A model generated the notes under the pieces. The model saw only the letters and a list, made by a program, of their open reading frames with translations, was not told the DNA's origin and did no database searches. From Streptomyces sp. YIM 121038 (GTDB taxonomy: Bacteria > Actinomycetota > Actinomycetes > Streptomycetales > Streptomycetaceae), in the NCBI RefSeq assembly GCF_006088715.1, contig NZ_CP030771.1, positions 4,340,001 through 4,404,000 of the forward strand: a stretch of DNA of 64,000 bases. Reading direction: 5' to 3'. The position numbers and the translations under genes were made by a program. This document shows positions 26,003 through 34,827 of the stretch, piece after piece; position 1 is the stretch's first letter; the number at the start of each line of letters is the position of its first letter.

Positions 26003-26110
26003 GCCCGGGACGCTAGTTCGGGCAGTACGCGGCGCGTATCCGTCCGGAGGACCAGGCCGGGACCAGGCCGGGCCTAGTCCCCCGGTCCCGTACGGCCCGA
26101 TCCCGCGCGG

Positions 26111-27568
26111 TCAGCCCGACCAGACCACGGACTGCGTCTCGCTGTACGCGGCGAGCGCGTACGAGCCGCAGTCGCGGCCCACGCCACTGGCCTTGAAGCC
26201 GCCGAAGGGGGCCTCCATGTTGCGGGCGATGGTGTTCACGCCGACGCCGCCCGCGCGCAGGCGCCGCGCGACGCGGAAGGCGCGGGCCACGTCCGCCGAC
26301 CAGACGTAGGAGAGCAGGCCGTAGTCGCTGTCGTCGGCCAGCGCCACCGCGGTGTCCTCGTCGCCGTCGAAGGGGACGACCACGACGACAGGACCGAAGA
26401 TCTCCTCGCGGACCACGCGCATGTCGGGGGTGCAGTCGGCCAGGAGCGCGGGCGCGACGTAGAAGCCGGGGCCCGGGGGCCGGGTGCCGCCCGTGAGCAG
26501 CCGCGCGCCCTCCTTGCGGCCGAGCTCCACGTACGCCTCGACGCGGTCCCGGTGCGCCGCCGAGATGACCGGGCCCACCACCGTGCCCTTCGCCCGCGGG
26601 TCGCCGACCTTCAGATACGAGGCGTAGGCGGTCAGCTTCTCCAGGAGGGGCGCGCAGACCTCGCGCTGGACGATCACCCGGGTCGGCGCCGTGCAGATCT
26701 GGCCGCTGTAGAAGGAGAACGTGGTGCCGATCCCGGCCACCGCCGCGTCCAGGTCCGCGTCCGCGAAGACGACCGCGGCGCCCTTGCCGCCCAGCTCCAT
26801 CAGCTGCCGCTTCAGGCCGCGGCCGCACACCTCGCCGATGCGCCGCCCGACGGCCGTGGAGCCGGTGAAGCTCACCATGTCGACCTCGGCGGCCGCCACG
26901 GCGGCCTCGCCGACCGCGGTGGAGGTGCCGCCGACGACGTTCACCACGCCGGGCGGCGCCCCCGCCTCGGCCAGGGCCGCGGCCATCCGGTGGACGGACA
27001 GGGGGTCCTGGGGGGCCGGTTTCACGACGACGGTGTTGCCCATCGCCAGGGCCGGGGCGACCTTGCCCACCGCGTTGGCCCAGGGGTTGTTGTACGAGGT
27101 GACGCAGGTGACGACGCCGACCGGCCCGCGGACCGCCACGGCGCCGACGACGGCCGCGCGGCCCAGCGGCCCGGCCTCGTTGACCTGCGGCGGCAGGGCC
27201 GTCTCGACGGGTTCGAGGGCGCCCTTCGCATAGCGCCGGAAGCGCGCCGCGGCCACCGCGACCTGCATGCCGCGCGCGGTCGCCGTGGTCGCGCCGGTCT
27301 CGGCCTGGGCGAGGGCGGCGAGCGCGTCGAAGTCCCGCTCGATGATCCCGGCGGCCCGGTCGAGGACGGCCGCGCGCTCCTCGGGCGCCGTGCGCGACCA
27401 CGGGCCGAAGGCCGCCCGCGCGGCCGCCGCGGCCTGCCGCGCCTGCGCGGGGCTCGCCTCGGGCGCGCGGCCCACGACCTCCTCGCTGGCCGGGTCGATC
27501 ACCTCGTAGTGGCCGCCGTCGGGCTCGACCGGCTCGCCGCCGATGAACAGGCTCTCGGTGAAGGTCAC
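26111..27568 (-). CDS. Aldehyde dehydrogenase family protein
   Basis: A protein of 485 residues with the usual NAD(P)-dependent aldehyde dehydrogenase landmarks: TSYNNPWANAVGKVAPALAMGNTVVVKPA in the Rossmann region, VSFTGSTAVGRRI, catalytic Glu in LMELGGKG and catalytic Cys in SGQICTAPTRV, then the C-terminal EEIFGPVV and PFGGFKASGVGRD. The start is GTG at 27568, which overlaps the stop of the upstream amidohydrolase (GTGA), so the two are coupled. It would oxidise an aldehyde released by the neighbouring pathway; the substrate is unknown. No CTGACG palindrome precedes this pair. Confidence 0.93.
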   Translation of the reverse strand: MTFTESLFIGGEPVEPDGGHYEVIDPASEEVVGRAPEASPAQARQAAAAARAAFGPWSRTAPEERAAVLDRAAGIIERDFDALAALAQAETGATTATARGMQVAVAAARFRRYAKGALEPVETALPPQVNEAGPLGRAAVVGAVAVRGPVGVVTCVTSYNNPWANAVGKVAPALAMGNTVVVKPAPQDPLSVHRMAAALAEAGAPPGVVNVVGGTSTAVGEAAVAAAEVDMVSFTGSTAVGRRIGEVCGRGLKRQLMELGGKGAAVVFADADLDAAVAGIGTTFSFYSGQICTAPTRVIVQREVCAPLLEKLTAYASYLKVGDPRAKGTVVGPVISAAHRDRVEAYVELGRKEGARLLTGGTRPPGPGFYVAPALLADCTPDMRVVREEIFGPVVVVVPFDGDEDTAVALADDSDYGLLSYVWSADVARAFRVARRLRAGGVGVNTIARNMEAPFGGFKASGVGRDCGSYALAAYSETQSVVWSG

Positions 27569-29298
27569 TTGGTGGCCACCGTCCGTGTGTCCCGGCCCGA
27601 CCGGAGGACCCGGCCCGGCACCGCGCCCGTCACCACGTCGTCCCGGATCGCCTCGACGCCGTTGACCCACACGGCCCGCACCCCGAGCGCCTTGGAGTCC
27701 AGGCGCGGGCTGTCCCCCGGCAGGTCGTGCACGAGCGTCGCGGGGCCCGCGGCGACGGTCTCCGGGTCGAAGAGGACGAGGTCCGCGTGGTAGCCCTCGG
27801 CGACGCGGCCGCGCCCGCGCAGGCCGAACAGGCGCGCCGGGTCGTCCGTGAGCATCCGCACCGCCCGCTCCAGGCCGACCAGCTTGCGGCCGCGCAGGCA
27901 GTCGCCGAGGAACCGCGTCGTGTACGGCGCCCCGCACATGCGGTCCAGGTGCGCGCCCGCGTCGGAGCCGCCGAGCAGGACGTCCTCGTGCTCCCAGGTC
28001 TCGGCGCGCAGGGCCCACGACGCCGGGTCGTTGTCGGTCGGCATGGGCCACAGGACGGTCCGCAGCCGGTCGTCGGCGCAGATGTCGACCAGGCAGGCGA
28101 AGGGCTCCTGGCCGCGCTCGGCCGCGATGTCGCCGACGACCCGGCCCGCGAGCCCGGCGTTGGCCTCGGAGTACGTGTCCCCGATGACGTACCGGTCGAA
28201 GTGCGCGAGCCGCCGGAAGACGCCCGCCTCCTCGCTGGTGGCCCGGCGCAGCAGCTCCGCGCGCACGTCCGGGTCCCGGAGCCGCGCGATGCGCTCGGGG
28301 ACCGGAAGGCCGAGCACGTCGCCCCACCCCGGGATGAGGTTCAGGGCGCAGAACGTGCCGAGGGACATGTTCATCGGCGTGAGGATCGGCATGGTCAGGG
28401 CGACGATCCGGCCGCCCTCCTTCCGGGCCCGTTCGCTGGGCACGAGCTGGCGCGGCACGCGGTCGGGCACGGCCGCGTCGATGGTGAGCACGTTCCAGTT
28501 CAGGGGGCGCCCGGCGGCCGCGCTCAGCTCCACGAGCAGGTCGGCCTCCGCGTCGCTGAACCGGTCGAGGCACCCGGAGACGATCGCCTCCAGCTGGGTG
28601 CCCTCGTGTTCGCCGACCGCCCGCGCGAGCGCGAGCAGCTCCCGCGGCCGCGCGTGCCGGGACGCCACCGGCGCCCCGTCGCCGTCCGAGTGCGTGGACG
28701 ACTGCGTCGTGGACAGGCCCCAGGCGCCCGCCGCCATCGCCTCGTGCAGCAGCGCGACCATCCGCTCCAGCTGCCCGGCGGACGGCTGCCCCCCGACGGC
28801 GTCGGGCCCCATCACGTACCGCCGCAGCGCGCAGTGCCCCACCATGAACCCGGCGTTGACGGCGATCCGCCCCTCAAGGGCGTCGAGGTACTCCCCGAAG
28901 GACCGCCACGACCAGGGCGCCCCCTCTTCGAGCGCCACCAGCGACATGCCCTCGACCTTGGACATCATCCGGCGCGTGTAGTCGGCGTCCTCGGGCCGCC
29001 CCGGATGCAGCGGCGCCAGCGTGAACCCGCAGTTCCCGCCCACCACGGTCGTCACCCCGTGGTTCAACGACGGCGTCGCGTACGGATCCCAGAACAGCTG
29101 CGCGTCGTAGTGCGTGTGCGGATCCACGAACCCGGGCGCGAGCACGAGGCCGTGAGCGTCTTCGCTGCTACGGCTGTCGTCGGTGACCCCCGCGGCGACG
29201 ACGGCGACCCGCCCGTCCTTGATGCCCACATCGGCCACGCGGGCAGCGGCACCGGTCCCGTCGACGACGGTGGCCCCCGTGATGAGGTGGTCAAGCAT
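27565..29298 (-). CDS. Amidohydrolase family protein (N-acyl-D-amino-acid deacylase type)
   Basis: A protein of 577 residues. The N-terminal beta-domain MLDHLITGATVVDGTG leads into the metal-binding LAPGFVDPHTHYDAQLFWDP, with VVGGNCGFTLAPLH and MVGHCALRRYVMG further on and GGSDAGAHLDRMCGAP near the C-terminus, as in the D-aminoacylase/dihydroorotase group of the amidohydrolase superfamily. In actinomycete catabolic clusters such proteins are often annotated only as amidohydrolase. The ATG at 29298 lies just before the conserved start; the frame extends into a dispersed repeat and was not used. It is co-transcribed with the ALDH gene. Confidence 0.88.
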   Translation of the reverse strand: MLDHLITGATVVDGTGAAARVADVGIKDGRVAVVAAGVTDDSRSSEDAHGLVLAPGFVDPHTHYDAQLFWDPYATPSLNHGVTTVVGGNCGFTLAPLHPGRPEDADYTRRMMSKVEGMSLVALEEGAPWSWRSFGEYLDALEGRIAVNAGFMVGHCALRRYVMGPDAVGGQPSAGQLERMVALLHEAMAAGAWGLSTTQSSTHSDGDGAPVASRHARPRELLALARAVGEHEGTQLEAIVSGCLDRFSDAEADLLVELSAAAGRPLNWNVLTIDAAVPDRVPRQLVPSERARKEGGRIVALTMPILTPMNMSLGTFCALNLIPGWGDVLGLPVPERIARLRDPDVRAELLRRATSEEAGVFRRLAHFDRYVIGDTYSEANAGLAGRVVGDIAAERGQEPFACLVDICADDRLRTVLWPMPTDNDPASWALRAETWEHEDVLLGGSDAGAHLDRMCGAPYTTRFLGDCLRGRKLVGLERAVRMLTDDPARLFGLRGRGRVAEGYHADLVLFDPETVAAGPATLVHDLPGDSPRLDSKALGVRAVWVNGVEAIRDDVVTGAVPGRVLRSGRDTRTVATK

Positions 29299-29319
29299 GC
29301 GAGACGGCCTCCCATATCC

Positions 29320-29427
29320 AGCCCGTCCGGCGTTTGAGGACGAGCCGCGAAGCGGCGAAAAGAGGGGGCACGGGGGCGAAGCCCCCGGATCGGGAAGGGG
29401 CGGGCCTGGGGCGCACCCGCGAGGCCT
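29320..29427. repeat. Dispersed intergenic repeat B, copy 2
   Basis: Starts cagcccgtccggcgtttgag, then gccgcgaagcggc and ggggcgaagcccc hairpins and a gatcgggaaggggcggg block shared with copy 1 at 20936-21016. It fills the space between the LLM oxidoreductase stop and the amidohydrolase start. It may terminate the upstream transcript. Confidence 0.75.
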
Positions 29428-30544
29428 AAGCCCCCGCACGGAACCGGCTCGTGCGATGCACGGGATCCGTATCGATCTTGGGAATCACATGCTCCCCGAT
29501 CAGCCGGATCGTCCGCAGCGTGTCCTCCGCCGAGATCCCCACGGGCAGCCCGAAGGACAGCTGGTCGGCCCCGGCCTGCTCCCACCGCTTGCACTGGCGG
29601 AGGACCTCGTCCGGATCGCCGCAGATCATCAGCTCCTCGGCGATGAGCAGCTCGACGATCTCCTCGGTGTAGGGGGGCAGGACCTCGGGCCACCGGGGGA
29701 TGCCCTCGGGCCGGGGGAAGGTGTCGTGGTAGCGGAAGACCAGGGACTGGAGGTAGTTGAGCTCGCTGTGCACCGCCGTGCGCACGGCCTCCTCGTGCGT
29801 GGGCGCGCAGATCGCCGTGGACGTCACCATCACGTTGTCGTTGACGAAGCCGCCGACGGGGTCGGCGTCCCGGATCGCGGTCTTGTACTGCTCGAGGACC
29901 CACTCCATGTCGGAGACCTTCTGCACGCTGAAGCCGAGCACGCCGAGCCCCTTCCGCGCCGCCATCGCGTACGACGGCGGGGACCCGGCGGCGTACCACA
30001 TGGCGGGGTGGGAGGACCCGTACGGCTTGGGGAACACCTTGCGCGGCGGCAGCGACCAGTGCTTGCCGCGGAACCCCTCGTACTCCTCCTGGAGCCACAT
30101 CTTGGGGAACTCGGCGATGGTCTCTTCCCAGATCTCCTTGGTGTGGTTCATGTCGGTGATGCCCGGCAGGAAGCCGAGGATCTCGTGCGACCCGGCGCCG
30201 CGCCCGCTGCCGAACTCGAACCGGCCCTCGCTGAGGTGGTCGAGCATGGCCACCTTCTCGGCGACCTTCACCGGGTGGTTGACCTGGGCGAGGGGGTTGA
30301 AGATGCCGGAGCCGAGGTGGATGCGCTCGGTGGCGTGCGCCAGATAGCCGAGGAAGACGTCGTTGGCCGAGAGGTGCGAGTACTCCTCCAGGAAGTGGTG
30401 CTCGGAGGCCCACGCGTACTTGAAACCCGCCTTGTCCGCCGCGATGACGTACTCGGTCTCCTCCATCAGCGCCTTGTGCTCGGCCAGCGGGTCGGTCTGC
30501 GCCCGCTTGCCGACGTATCCCTGTACGAAGAGCCCGAATTCCAA
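29426..30544 (-). CDS. LLM class flavin/F420-dependent oxidoreductase 1
   Basis: A protein of 372 residues of the luciferase-like monooxygenase superfamily: EFGLFVQGYV at the start, ASEHHFLEEYSHLSANDVFLGYLAHATERIHLGSGI, AMLDHLSEGRFEFGSGRGAGSHEI, HPAMWYAAGSPPSYAMAARKGLGVLG. It binds FMN or F420; fbiC and other candidate F420 genes nearby make F420 plausible. The start is TTG at 30544 because homology begins at MEFGLF and no ATG or GTG is available there. A perfect CTGACG-N3-CGTCAG palindrome lies 24 bases upstream and another at 30644. Confidence 0.9.
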   Translation of the reverse strand: MEFGLFVQGYVGKRAQTDPLAEHKALMEETEYVIAADKAGFKYAWASEHHFLEEYSHLSANDVFLGYLAHATERIHLGSGIFNPLAQVNHPVKVAEKVAMLDHLSEGRFEFGSGRGAGSHEILGFLPGITDMNHTKEIWEETIAEFPKMWLQEEYEGFRGKHWSLPPRKVFPKPYGSSHPAMWYAAGSPPSYAMAARKGLGVLGFSVQKVSDMEWVLEQYKTAIRDADPVGGFVNDNVMVTSTAICAPTHEEAVRTAVHSELNYLQSLVFRYHDTFPRPEGIPRWPEVLPPYTEEIVELLIAEELMICGDPDEVLRQCKRWEQAGADQLSFGLPVGISAEDTLRTIRLIGEHVIPKIDTDPVHRTSRFRAGA

Positions 30545-30567
30545 GGCGGTTCACCGTCCTCTACGTT

Positions 30568-30584
30568 TCTGACGCACCGTCAGA
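30568..30584. promoter_or_regulatory. Operator site 1, TCTGACG-CAC-CGTCAGA
   Basis: A perfect 7-bp inverted repeat with a 3-bp centre, 24 bases upstream of the TTG start of the LLM gene on the minus strand. It is one of ten related sites in this window placed before acyl-CoA or F420-type catabolic genes; consensus CTGACG-N3-CGTCAG. Confidence 0.8.
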
Positions 30585-30643
30585 TCGAGTGCCTCGACTG
30601 TTCCACCGGGCGCCGGGAGCGTCAAGAGAGGTGTCCAGCCGAA

Positions 30644-30658
30644 CTGACGACCCGTCAG
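30644..30658. promoter_or_regulatory. Operator site 2, CTGACG-ACC-CGTCAG
   Basis: A perfect 6-bp inverted repeat, 100 bases upstream of the LLM start and overlapping the last codon and stop of the SDR gene. With site 1 it forms a pair about 75 bp apart. Confidence 0.75.
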
Positions 30659-31440
30659 AAGACGTTGACCCCGGCCAGCCAGCCGCCGTCGATCACGAAC
30701 GGCTGCCCGGTGATGTACGCCGAGTCCTCCTCGGCGGTCAGGAACAGCGCGAGCCGCGCCACCTCGTGCGCCTTGCCGACCCGGCCGAGCGGCACGTACC
30801 TGCGGTACAGCGCGTCGAGCCCCCGGGCCGCCTGCTCCGCGTCCGCCCCCGGATCCAGCTGGGCGGGGTTGCTCATGGGGGTGTCGATGGCGCCGGGGCA
30901 GATGGCGTTCACGCGGATGCCCCGGGCCGCGAGCTCCAGCGCGGCGACGCGCGTCAGACCGACGATCGCGTGCTTGGTCGCGCTGTACGCCCCGATGTAC
31001 GCCATGCCCGTGAGCCCCGCGTACGAGGCGGTGTTCACGATCGTGCCGCCGCCCGCCTCGCCGATGCGCGGGGCCACGGACCTGATGCCGAGGAACACGC
31101 CGGTCTGGTTGACCTGGACGACGCGCTGGTACTCCTCCAGAGGCGTGTTGACCAGCTCGTTGAAGCGCAGGATGCCCGCGTTGTTCACGAGCCCGTCGAC
31201 CTTGCCGAAGGCGTCCTCGGTCGCCTCGACCGCGGCCCGCCAGTCGTCCTCGCTCCCCACGTCCAGGCGGACGTAGCGGGCCGCGTCCCCCAGCTCCTTG
31301 GCCAGCGCCTCCCCCTGCTCGTCCAGGACGTCCCCGATGACGACCCGCGCCCCCTCGGCGACGAAGAGCCGCGCCTCCTGCTCCCCCTGGCCGCGCGCCC
31401 CGCCGGTGACGATGACCACGCGTCCGTCGAGCTTGCCCAT
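30655..31440 (-). CDS. SDR family oxidoreductase
   Basis: A protein of 261 residues, a classical short-chain dehydrogenase: cofactor motif TGGARGQGE, NNAG, catalytic SYAGLTGMAYIGAYSATKH (Tyr-x3-Lys) and PGAIDTP, ending YITGQPFVIDGGW. Asp at the end of the second strand (IGDVLDEQG) suggests NAD preference. Closest in style to hydroxysteroid or 3-oxoacyl dehydrogenases. It is downstream of LLM gene 2 on the same strand with an 11-bp gap, forming a two-gene operon governed by site 3. Confidence 0.93.
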   Translation of the reverse strand: MGKLDGRVVIVTGGARGQGEQEARLFVAEGARVVIGDVLDEQGEALAKELGDAARYVRLDVGSEDDWRAAVEATEDAFGKVDGLVNNAGILRFNELVNTPLEEYQRVVQVNQTGVFLGIRSVAPRIGEAGGGTIVNTASYAGLTGMAYIGAYSATKHAIVGLTRVAALELAARGIRVNAICPGAIDTPMSNPAQLDPGADAEQAARGLDALYRRYVPLGRVGKAHEVARLALFLTAEEDSAYITGQPFVIDGGWLAGVNVF

Positions 31441-31451
31441 CCCGGTTCCCT

Positions 31452-32414
31452 TCAGCCGAGCAGCGGCGCGACCTGTGCGCCGAACGCCGCCATCTGGTCG
31501 GTGAGTTCGCTGCGGCTCCGGCTGCGGAACCGCACCTGGATCTGGTGCACGCCCATCGCCGCGTACGCGCGCAGCGAGTCGGCGAGGGCCTCCGGCTTGC
31601 CGGTGAGGGTGCGCCGCCCGACCGGCCAGGAGGGATCGCCCACGTACAGGGGCTCGGTGAGGGCGCCGACCGTGATCGGCTCCGTGATCCCGGCCCGCTC
31701 GCGCAGCCGCAGCAGCTCCCCGATCCGGGCGGGCATCCGGTCGCGCGGATCGCCCTGCGGCAGCCAGCCGTCGCCGCGCGTCGCGGCGCGGCGCACGGCG
31801 GCGGGCGAGGAGCCGCCGACCCAGACCGGCACCCGCTCCCGGGCGGGCCGCGGCCGCTGCCCGAGGTCCGCGAAGTCGAAGGCGGGGCCGTGGTGCTCGG
31901 GGTACTCGGCCGGGCCGAGCGCGGCCCGCAGCGCGTCCACCGTCTCGTCGAGCAGCGCACCCCGGCGCGCGAAGTCCACGCCGAGCGCGGCGAACTCCTC
32001 CGGCACGTGGCCCGCGCCGACGCCGAGGATCAGCCGGCCGCCGCTGAGGTGGTCGAGGGTCGCGTACTGCTTGGCGGTGAGCAGCGGATGGCGCAGGGCC
32101 ACCACGGCGACGTGGCTGAGCAGGTGCACGCGCTCGGTGACCGCCGCGAGGTGGGCGAGCGTGGCCACGGGGTCGTACCAGGTCGTGCCCATCGCGTCGG
32201 CGAGCCGCCGCGGGATCGCCACGTGGTCGCAGCACGCCACGTACGCGAACCCCGCGCCGTCGGCCGCGCGCGCCACCGCCACCAGGTCGGCCGCGCCCGC
32301 GCCCGCCTCCCAGGGCTCGGCGAAGAGCACGCTGCGGGCCTGCACGGGCAGTTGCATGCCGTAGGCGAGACGCCCCGGAGGAAAGACGTCCGCCAGGTCG
32401 GGCACCGGCGCCAT
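31452..32414 (-). CDS. LLM class flavin/F420-dependent oxidoreductase 2 (TIGR03619-like)
   Basis: A protein of 320 residues: LAYGMQLPVQARSVLFAEPWE, VARAADGAGFAYVACCDHVAIPRR, ATLDHLSGGRLILGVGAGHVPEEFAALGVDFARRGALLDE, VPVWVGGSSPAAVRRAATRGDGWLPQ. This is a typical actinobacterial F420-dependent luciferase-like protein, a group abundant in steroid and lipid degradation clusters. The ATG at 32414 follows GGAG by five bases. The promoter region contains a near-perfect CTGACG palindrome 134 bases upstream. Confidence 0.9.
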   Translation of the reverse strand: MAPVPDLADVFPPGRLAYGMQLPVQARSVLFAEPWEAGAGAADLVAVARAADGAGFAYVACCDHVAIPRRLADAMGTTWYDPVATLAHLAAVTERVHLLSHVAVVALRHPLLTAKQYATLDHLSGGRLILGVGAGHVPEEFAALGVDFARRGALLDETVDALRAALGPAEYPEHHGPAFDFADLGQRPRPARERVPVWVGGSSPAAVRRAATRGDGWLPQGDPRDRMPARIGELLRLRERAGITEPITVGALTEPLYVGDPSWPVGRRTLTGKPEALADSLRAYAAMGVHQIQVRFRSRSRSELTDQMAAFGAQVAPLLG

Positions 32415-32547
32415 AGGAACTCCATCCCTCGCCCTGATGCGCGCCCGCCGGGTCCGGCGGACGGCCCGTCGCGCACGTCGACGCAGCACGCCGCCGACGT
32501 ACCGCACTGCCGACGGCCCGCGTCGGCGACGAACCACATCGTCGTAC

Positions 32548-32562
32548 CTGACGACCCATCAG
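32548..32562. promoter_or_regulatory. Operator site 3, CTGACG-ACC-CATCAG
   Basis: The same palindrome with one mismatch (A for G in the right arm), upstream of the LLM2-SDR operon. It is further from the start codon than most other sites, implying a longer leader. Confidence 0.65.
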
Positions 32563-32594
32563 ACAAGGGTCACGGGCGCCGGGCCCGCCCCGGC

Positions 32595-33236
32595 TCAGCC
32601 CACCTCGAAGCCGAGCGCCCCGGCGATCACCCCCGCCTGGTCCAGGTCGACCTTCGTGCCCCCGATCGCCACGGTCAGCGGGTCGAGGGAGGACAGCTCG
32701 CTGCCGCGCAGGTCGGCCCCCATGAGCTGGGTGCTGTGCAGCTGCGCGCCCGACAGGTCGCAGCAGGTCACGACGGCCTCCTCAAGACGGGCCGCCGTGA
32801 GGTCCACCTCCCGCATCCGCACCCCGTCGAACACGGCCTTGCGCAGATCGGCGCCCGGCAGCGCGACGAACGACCAGTCCCCGCCGCGCACCTCGAGGAC
32901 CGTGAACGTGCACTGCTGGAAGAGGCTGCCCACCGCCTTGCACTGCTCGAACCGGGTGTCGAAGAACACGCAGCGCTTGAAGGTGCAGTTGGTGAAGGCC
33001 GCCGAGGTGAACCGCGCCGCGTTGAACTTCACTCCGGCGAAGGTGCACCCGTCGAACACCGCCCCCTCGGCGACCGCCTCCGTCAGATCCGTGTCGAAGA
33101 ACGTGAAGCGCTCGTACGCCTCCCCCGACAGGTCCCTTCCGTACCAGTCCCCGCGCCGCACCACCCGCTCCGCGTCCGGCACGGGCGGCTCGTGCGAGAA
33201 GGGATCGACACCGGCCCGCTCACGTTTGATCGCCAT
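32595..33236 (-). CDS. Pentapeptide-repeat protein
   Basis: A protein of 213 residues dominated by A(D/N)LxX- and FxxCxF-type pentapeptides (FTFFDTDLTEAVAEGAVFDGCTFAGVKFNAARFTSAAFTNCTFKRCVF), which fold as a right-handed quadrilateral beta-helix. Some family members mimic DNA and protect gyrase; most have no known function. The ATG at 33236 is preceded by GGAGG only one base away, so initiation may be weak or use an upstream GTG. It separates the LLM2 operon from the amidohydrolase gene and shows no operator of its own. Confidence 0.88.
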   Translation of the reverse strand: MAIKRERAGVDPFSHEPPVPDAERVVRRGDWYGRDLSGEAYERFTFFDTDLTEAVAEGAVFDGCTFAGVKFNAARFTSAAFTNCTFKRCVFFDTRFEQCKAVGSLFQQCTFTVLEVRGGDWSFVALPGADLRKAVFDGVRMREVDLTAARLEEAVVTCCDLSGAQLHSTQLMGADLRGSELSSLDPLTVAIGGTKVDLDQAGVIAGALGFEVG

Positions 33237-33294
33237 GCCTCCGATTGAACCCCGAGGCACTGACAACCGCCCGGGAGACGGCGGTCGGCCCCGC

Positions 33295-34572
33295 TCAGGC
33301 CCCGGGCCCCGGCCACAGACCCGCCGGGGTGAGGCCGAGCAGGTCGATGGCGTTGCCGCGCACGATCCGCTCCACGACGTCCGGAGCCAGGTGTTCCATC
33401 TGGGCCTCGCCGACCTCGCGCGACTTCGGCCAGGTGGAGTCCGAGTGCGGGTAGTCGGTCTCGTACAGGACGTTGCCGACGCCGATCGCGTCGAGGTTCC
33501 GCAGCCCGAAGGCGTCGTCGAAGAAGCATCCGTAGACGTGCTCGGCGAACAGCTCGGAGGGCGGCCTGCGGACCTTGTCGGCGACGCCGCCCCAGGCCCG
33601 GTTCTCCTCCCACACCACGTCCGCGCGCTCCATGATGTAGGGAATCCAGCCGATCTGTCCCTCGGCGTACATGACCCGCAGGCGCGGGAAGCGCTCGAAC
33701 TTGCCGCTCATCAGCCAGTCGACCATCGAGAAGCAGCAGTTCGCGAACGTGATGGTGGAGCCGACGGCGGGCGGCGCGTCGGCCGAGGTCGAGGGCATCC
33801 TGCTGGACGACCCGATGTGCATGGCGACGACCGTGCCGGTCTCGTCGCAGGCCGCGAGGAACGGATCCCAGTAGTCGGTGTGGATCGAGGGAAGCCCCAG
33901 GTGGGGCGGTATCTCGGAGAACGCGACGGCCCGCACGCCCCGGGCCGCGTTGCGCCGCACCTCGGCCGCCGCCAGGTCCGCGTCCCACAGCGGGACCAGG
34001 GTGAGCGGTATCAGACGACCTCGGGCGGCGGGCCCGCACCACTCCTCCACCATCCAGTCGTTATACGCACGCACACAGTGAAGGCCCAGGTCACGGTCCT
34101 CGGCCTCGGTGAACGTCTGGCCGCAGAAGCGCGGGAAGGTGGGGAAGCACAGGGCGGACTGGACGTGGTTGACGTCCATGTCGGCGAGGCGCTCCGGGAC
34201 GCTGTGGGAGCCCGGACGCATCTGCTCGTAGGTGATGACTTCCAGCTTGATCTCGTCGCGCGCGCAGCCGACGGCCGTGTCGAGGCGGGTCAGGGGCCGG
34301 TGCAGATCCTCGTACACCCACCAGTCCCCGATGGGGCCTTCGTCCCCCTTCGCCCCCATCACCGGGGCGAACTTACCGCCCAAGAACGACATTTCCTTCA
34401 GGGGGGCGCGGACGATGCGCGGGCCCCGGTCGCGGTACTTCTCCGGCAGCCGGTCCGCCCAGACGTGCGGGGGCTCCACCGTGTGGTCGTCCACCGAGAT
34501 GATCCGGGGGAACGGGGGCCTGGTGACGGCGGTGCCCTGGACGCTCTCCGCAGTGTTCTCCACGGTCTCCAT
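33295..34572 (-). CDS. Amidohydrolase_2 family metal-dependent hydrolase
   Basis: A protein of 425 residues with the family features IISVDDHTVEPPHVWADRLP, a mid-domain CFPTFPRFCGQTFTEAEDRDLGLHCVRAYNDWMVEEWCG, AMHIGSSS and a C-terminal VLYETDYPHSDSTWPKSRE with the metal-binding Asp-x-Pro-His. This group includes decarboxylases (ACMSD-like) and hydrolases of lipid and steroid clusters. The ATG at 34572 lies 22 bases downstream of a perfect CTGACG-N3-CGTCAG site, making it a direct member of the proposed regulon. Confidence 0.9.
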   Translation of the reverse strand: METVENTAESVQGTAVTRPPFPRIISVDDHTVEPPHVWADRLPEKYRDRGPRIVRAPLKEMSFLGGKFAPVMGAKGDEGPIGDWWVYEDLHRPLTRLDTAVGCARDEIKLEVITYEQMRPGSHSVPERLADMDVNHVQSALCFPTFPRFCGQTFTEAEDRDLGLHCVRAYNDWMVEEWCGPAARGRLIPLTLVPLWDADLAAAEVRRNAARGVRAVAFSEIPPHLGLPSIHTDYWDPFLAACDETGTVVAMHIGSSSRMPSTSADAPPAVGSTITFANCCFSMVDWLMSGKFERFPRLRVMYAEGQIGWIPYIMERADVVWEENRAWGGVADKVRRPPSELFAEHVYGCFFDDAFGLRNLDAIGVGNVLYETDYPHSDSTWPKSREVGEAQMEHLAPDVVERIVRGNAIDLLGLTPAGLWPGPGA

Positions 34573-34593
34573 GCCGCCCACGGTAGCGCGCAT

Positions 34594-34608
34594 CTGACGA
34601 TCCGTCAG
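34594..34608. promoter_or_regulatory. Operator site 4, CTGACG-ATC-CGTCAG
   Basis: A perfect palindrome 22 bases upstream of the amidohydrolase_2 start codon. At this distance a bound repressor would overlap the transcription start or -10 region. Confidence 0.8.
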
Positions 34609-34827
34609 TTGTCCGAAACCGGTCACTGGTGCGATGACCCTGTGAGAGCCGTCTCGCACGGCTGACGCATTCGCCCTCGACAAGGCAAACTGTGCACCGC
34701 AGTACGTCGTGCGGGCTGGGCAGACCCGTATCGGGCACAGCAGGCAGGAACCGGGCACAGCCGGGCACAGTTGGGCGTATTTGATCAGACATAGGCAACT
34801 GCGTGCGGCAGGGCAGCAGGGGGAGCG

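Noticed and set aside
26003..29298. CTGACG operator before the ALDH/amidohydrolase operon
   Set aside because: No match was found within the intergenic sequence. If these genes belong to the regulon, they are controlled indirectly or by another site.
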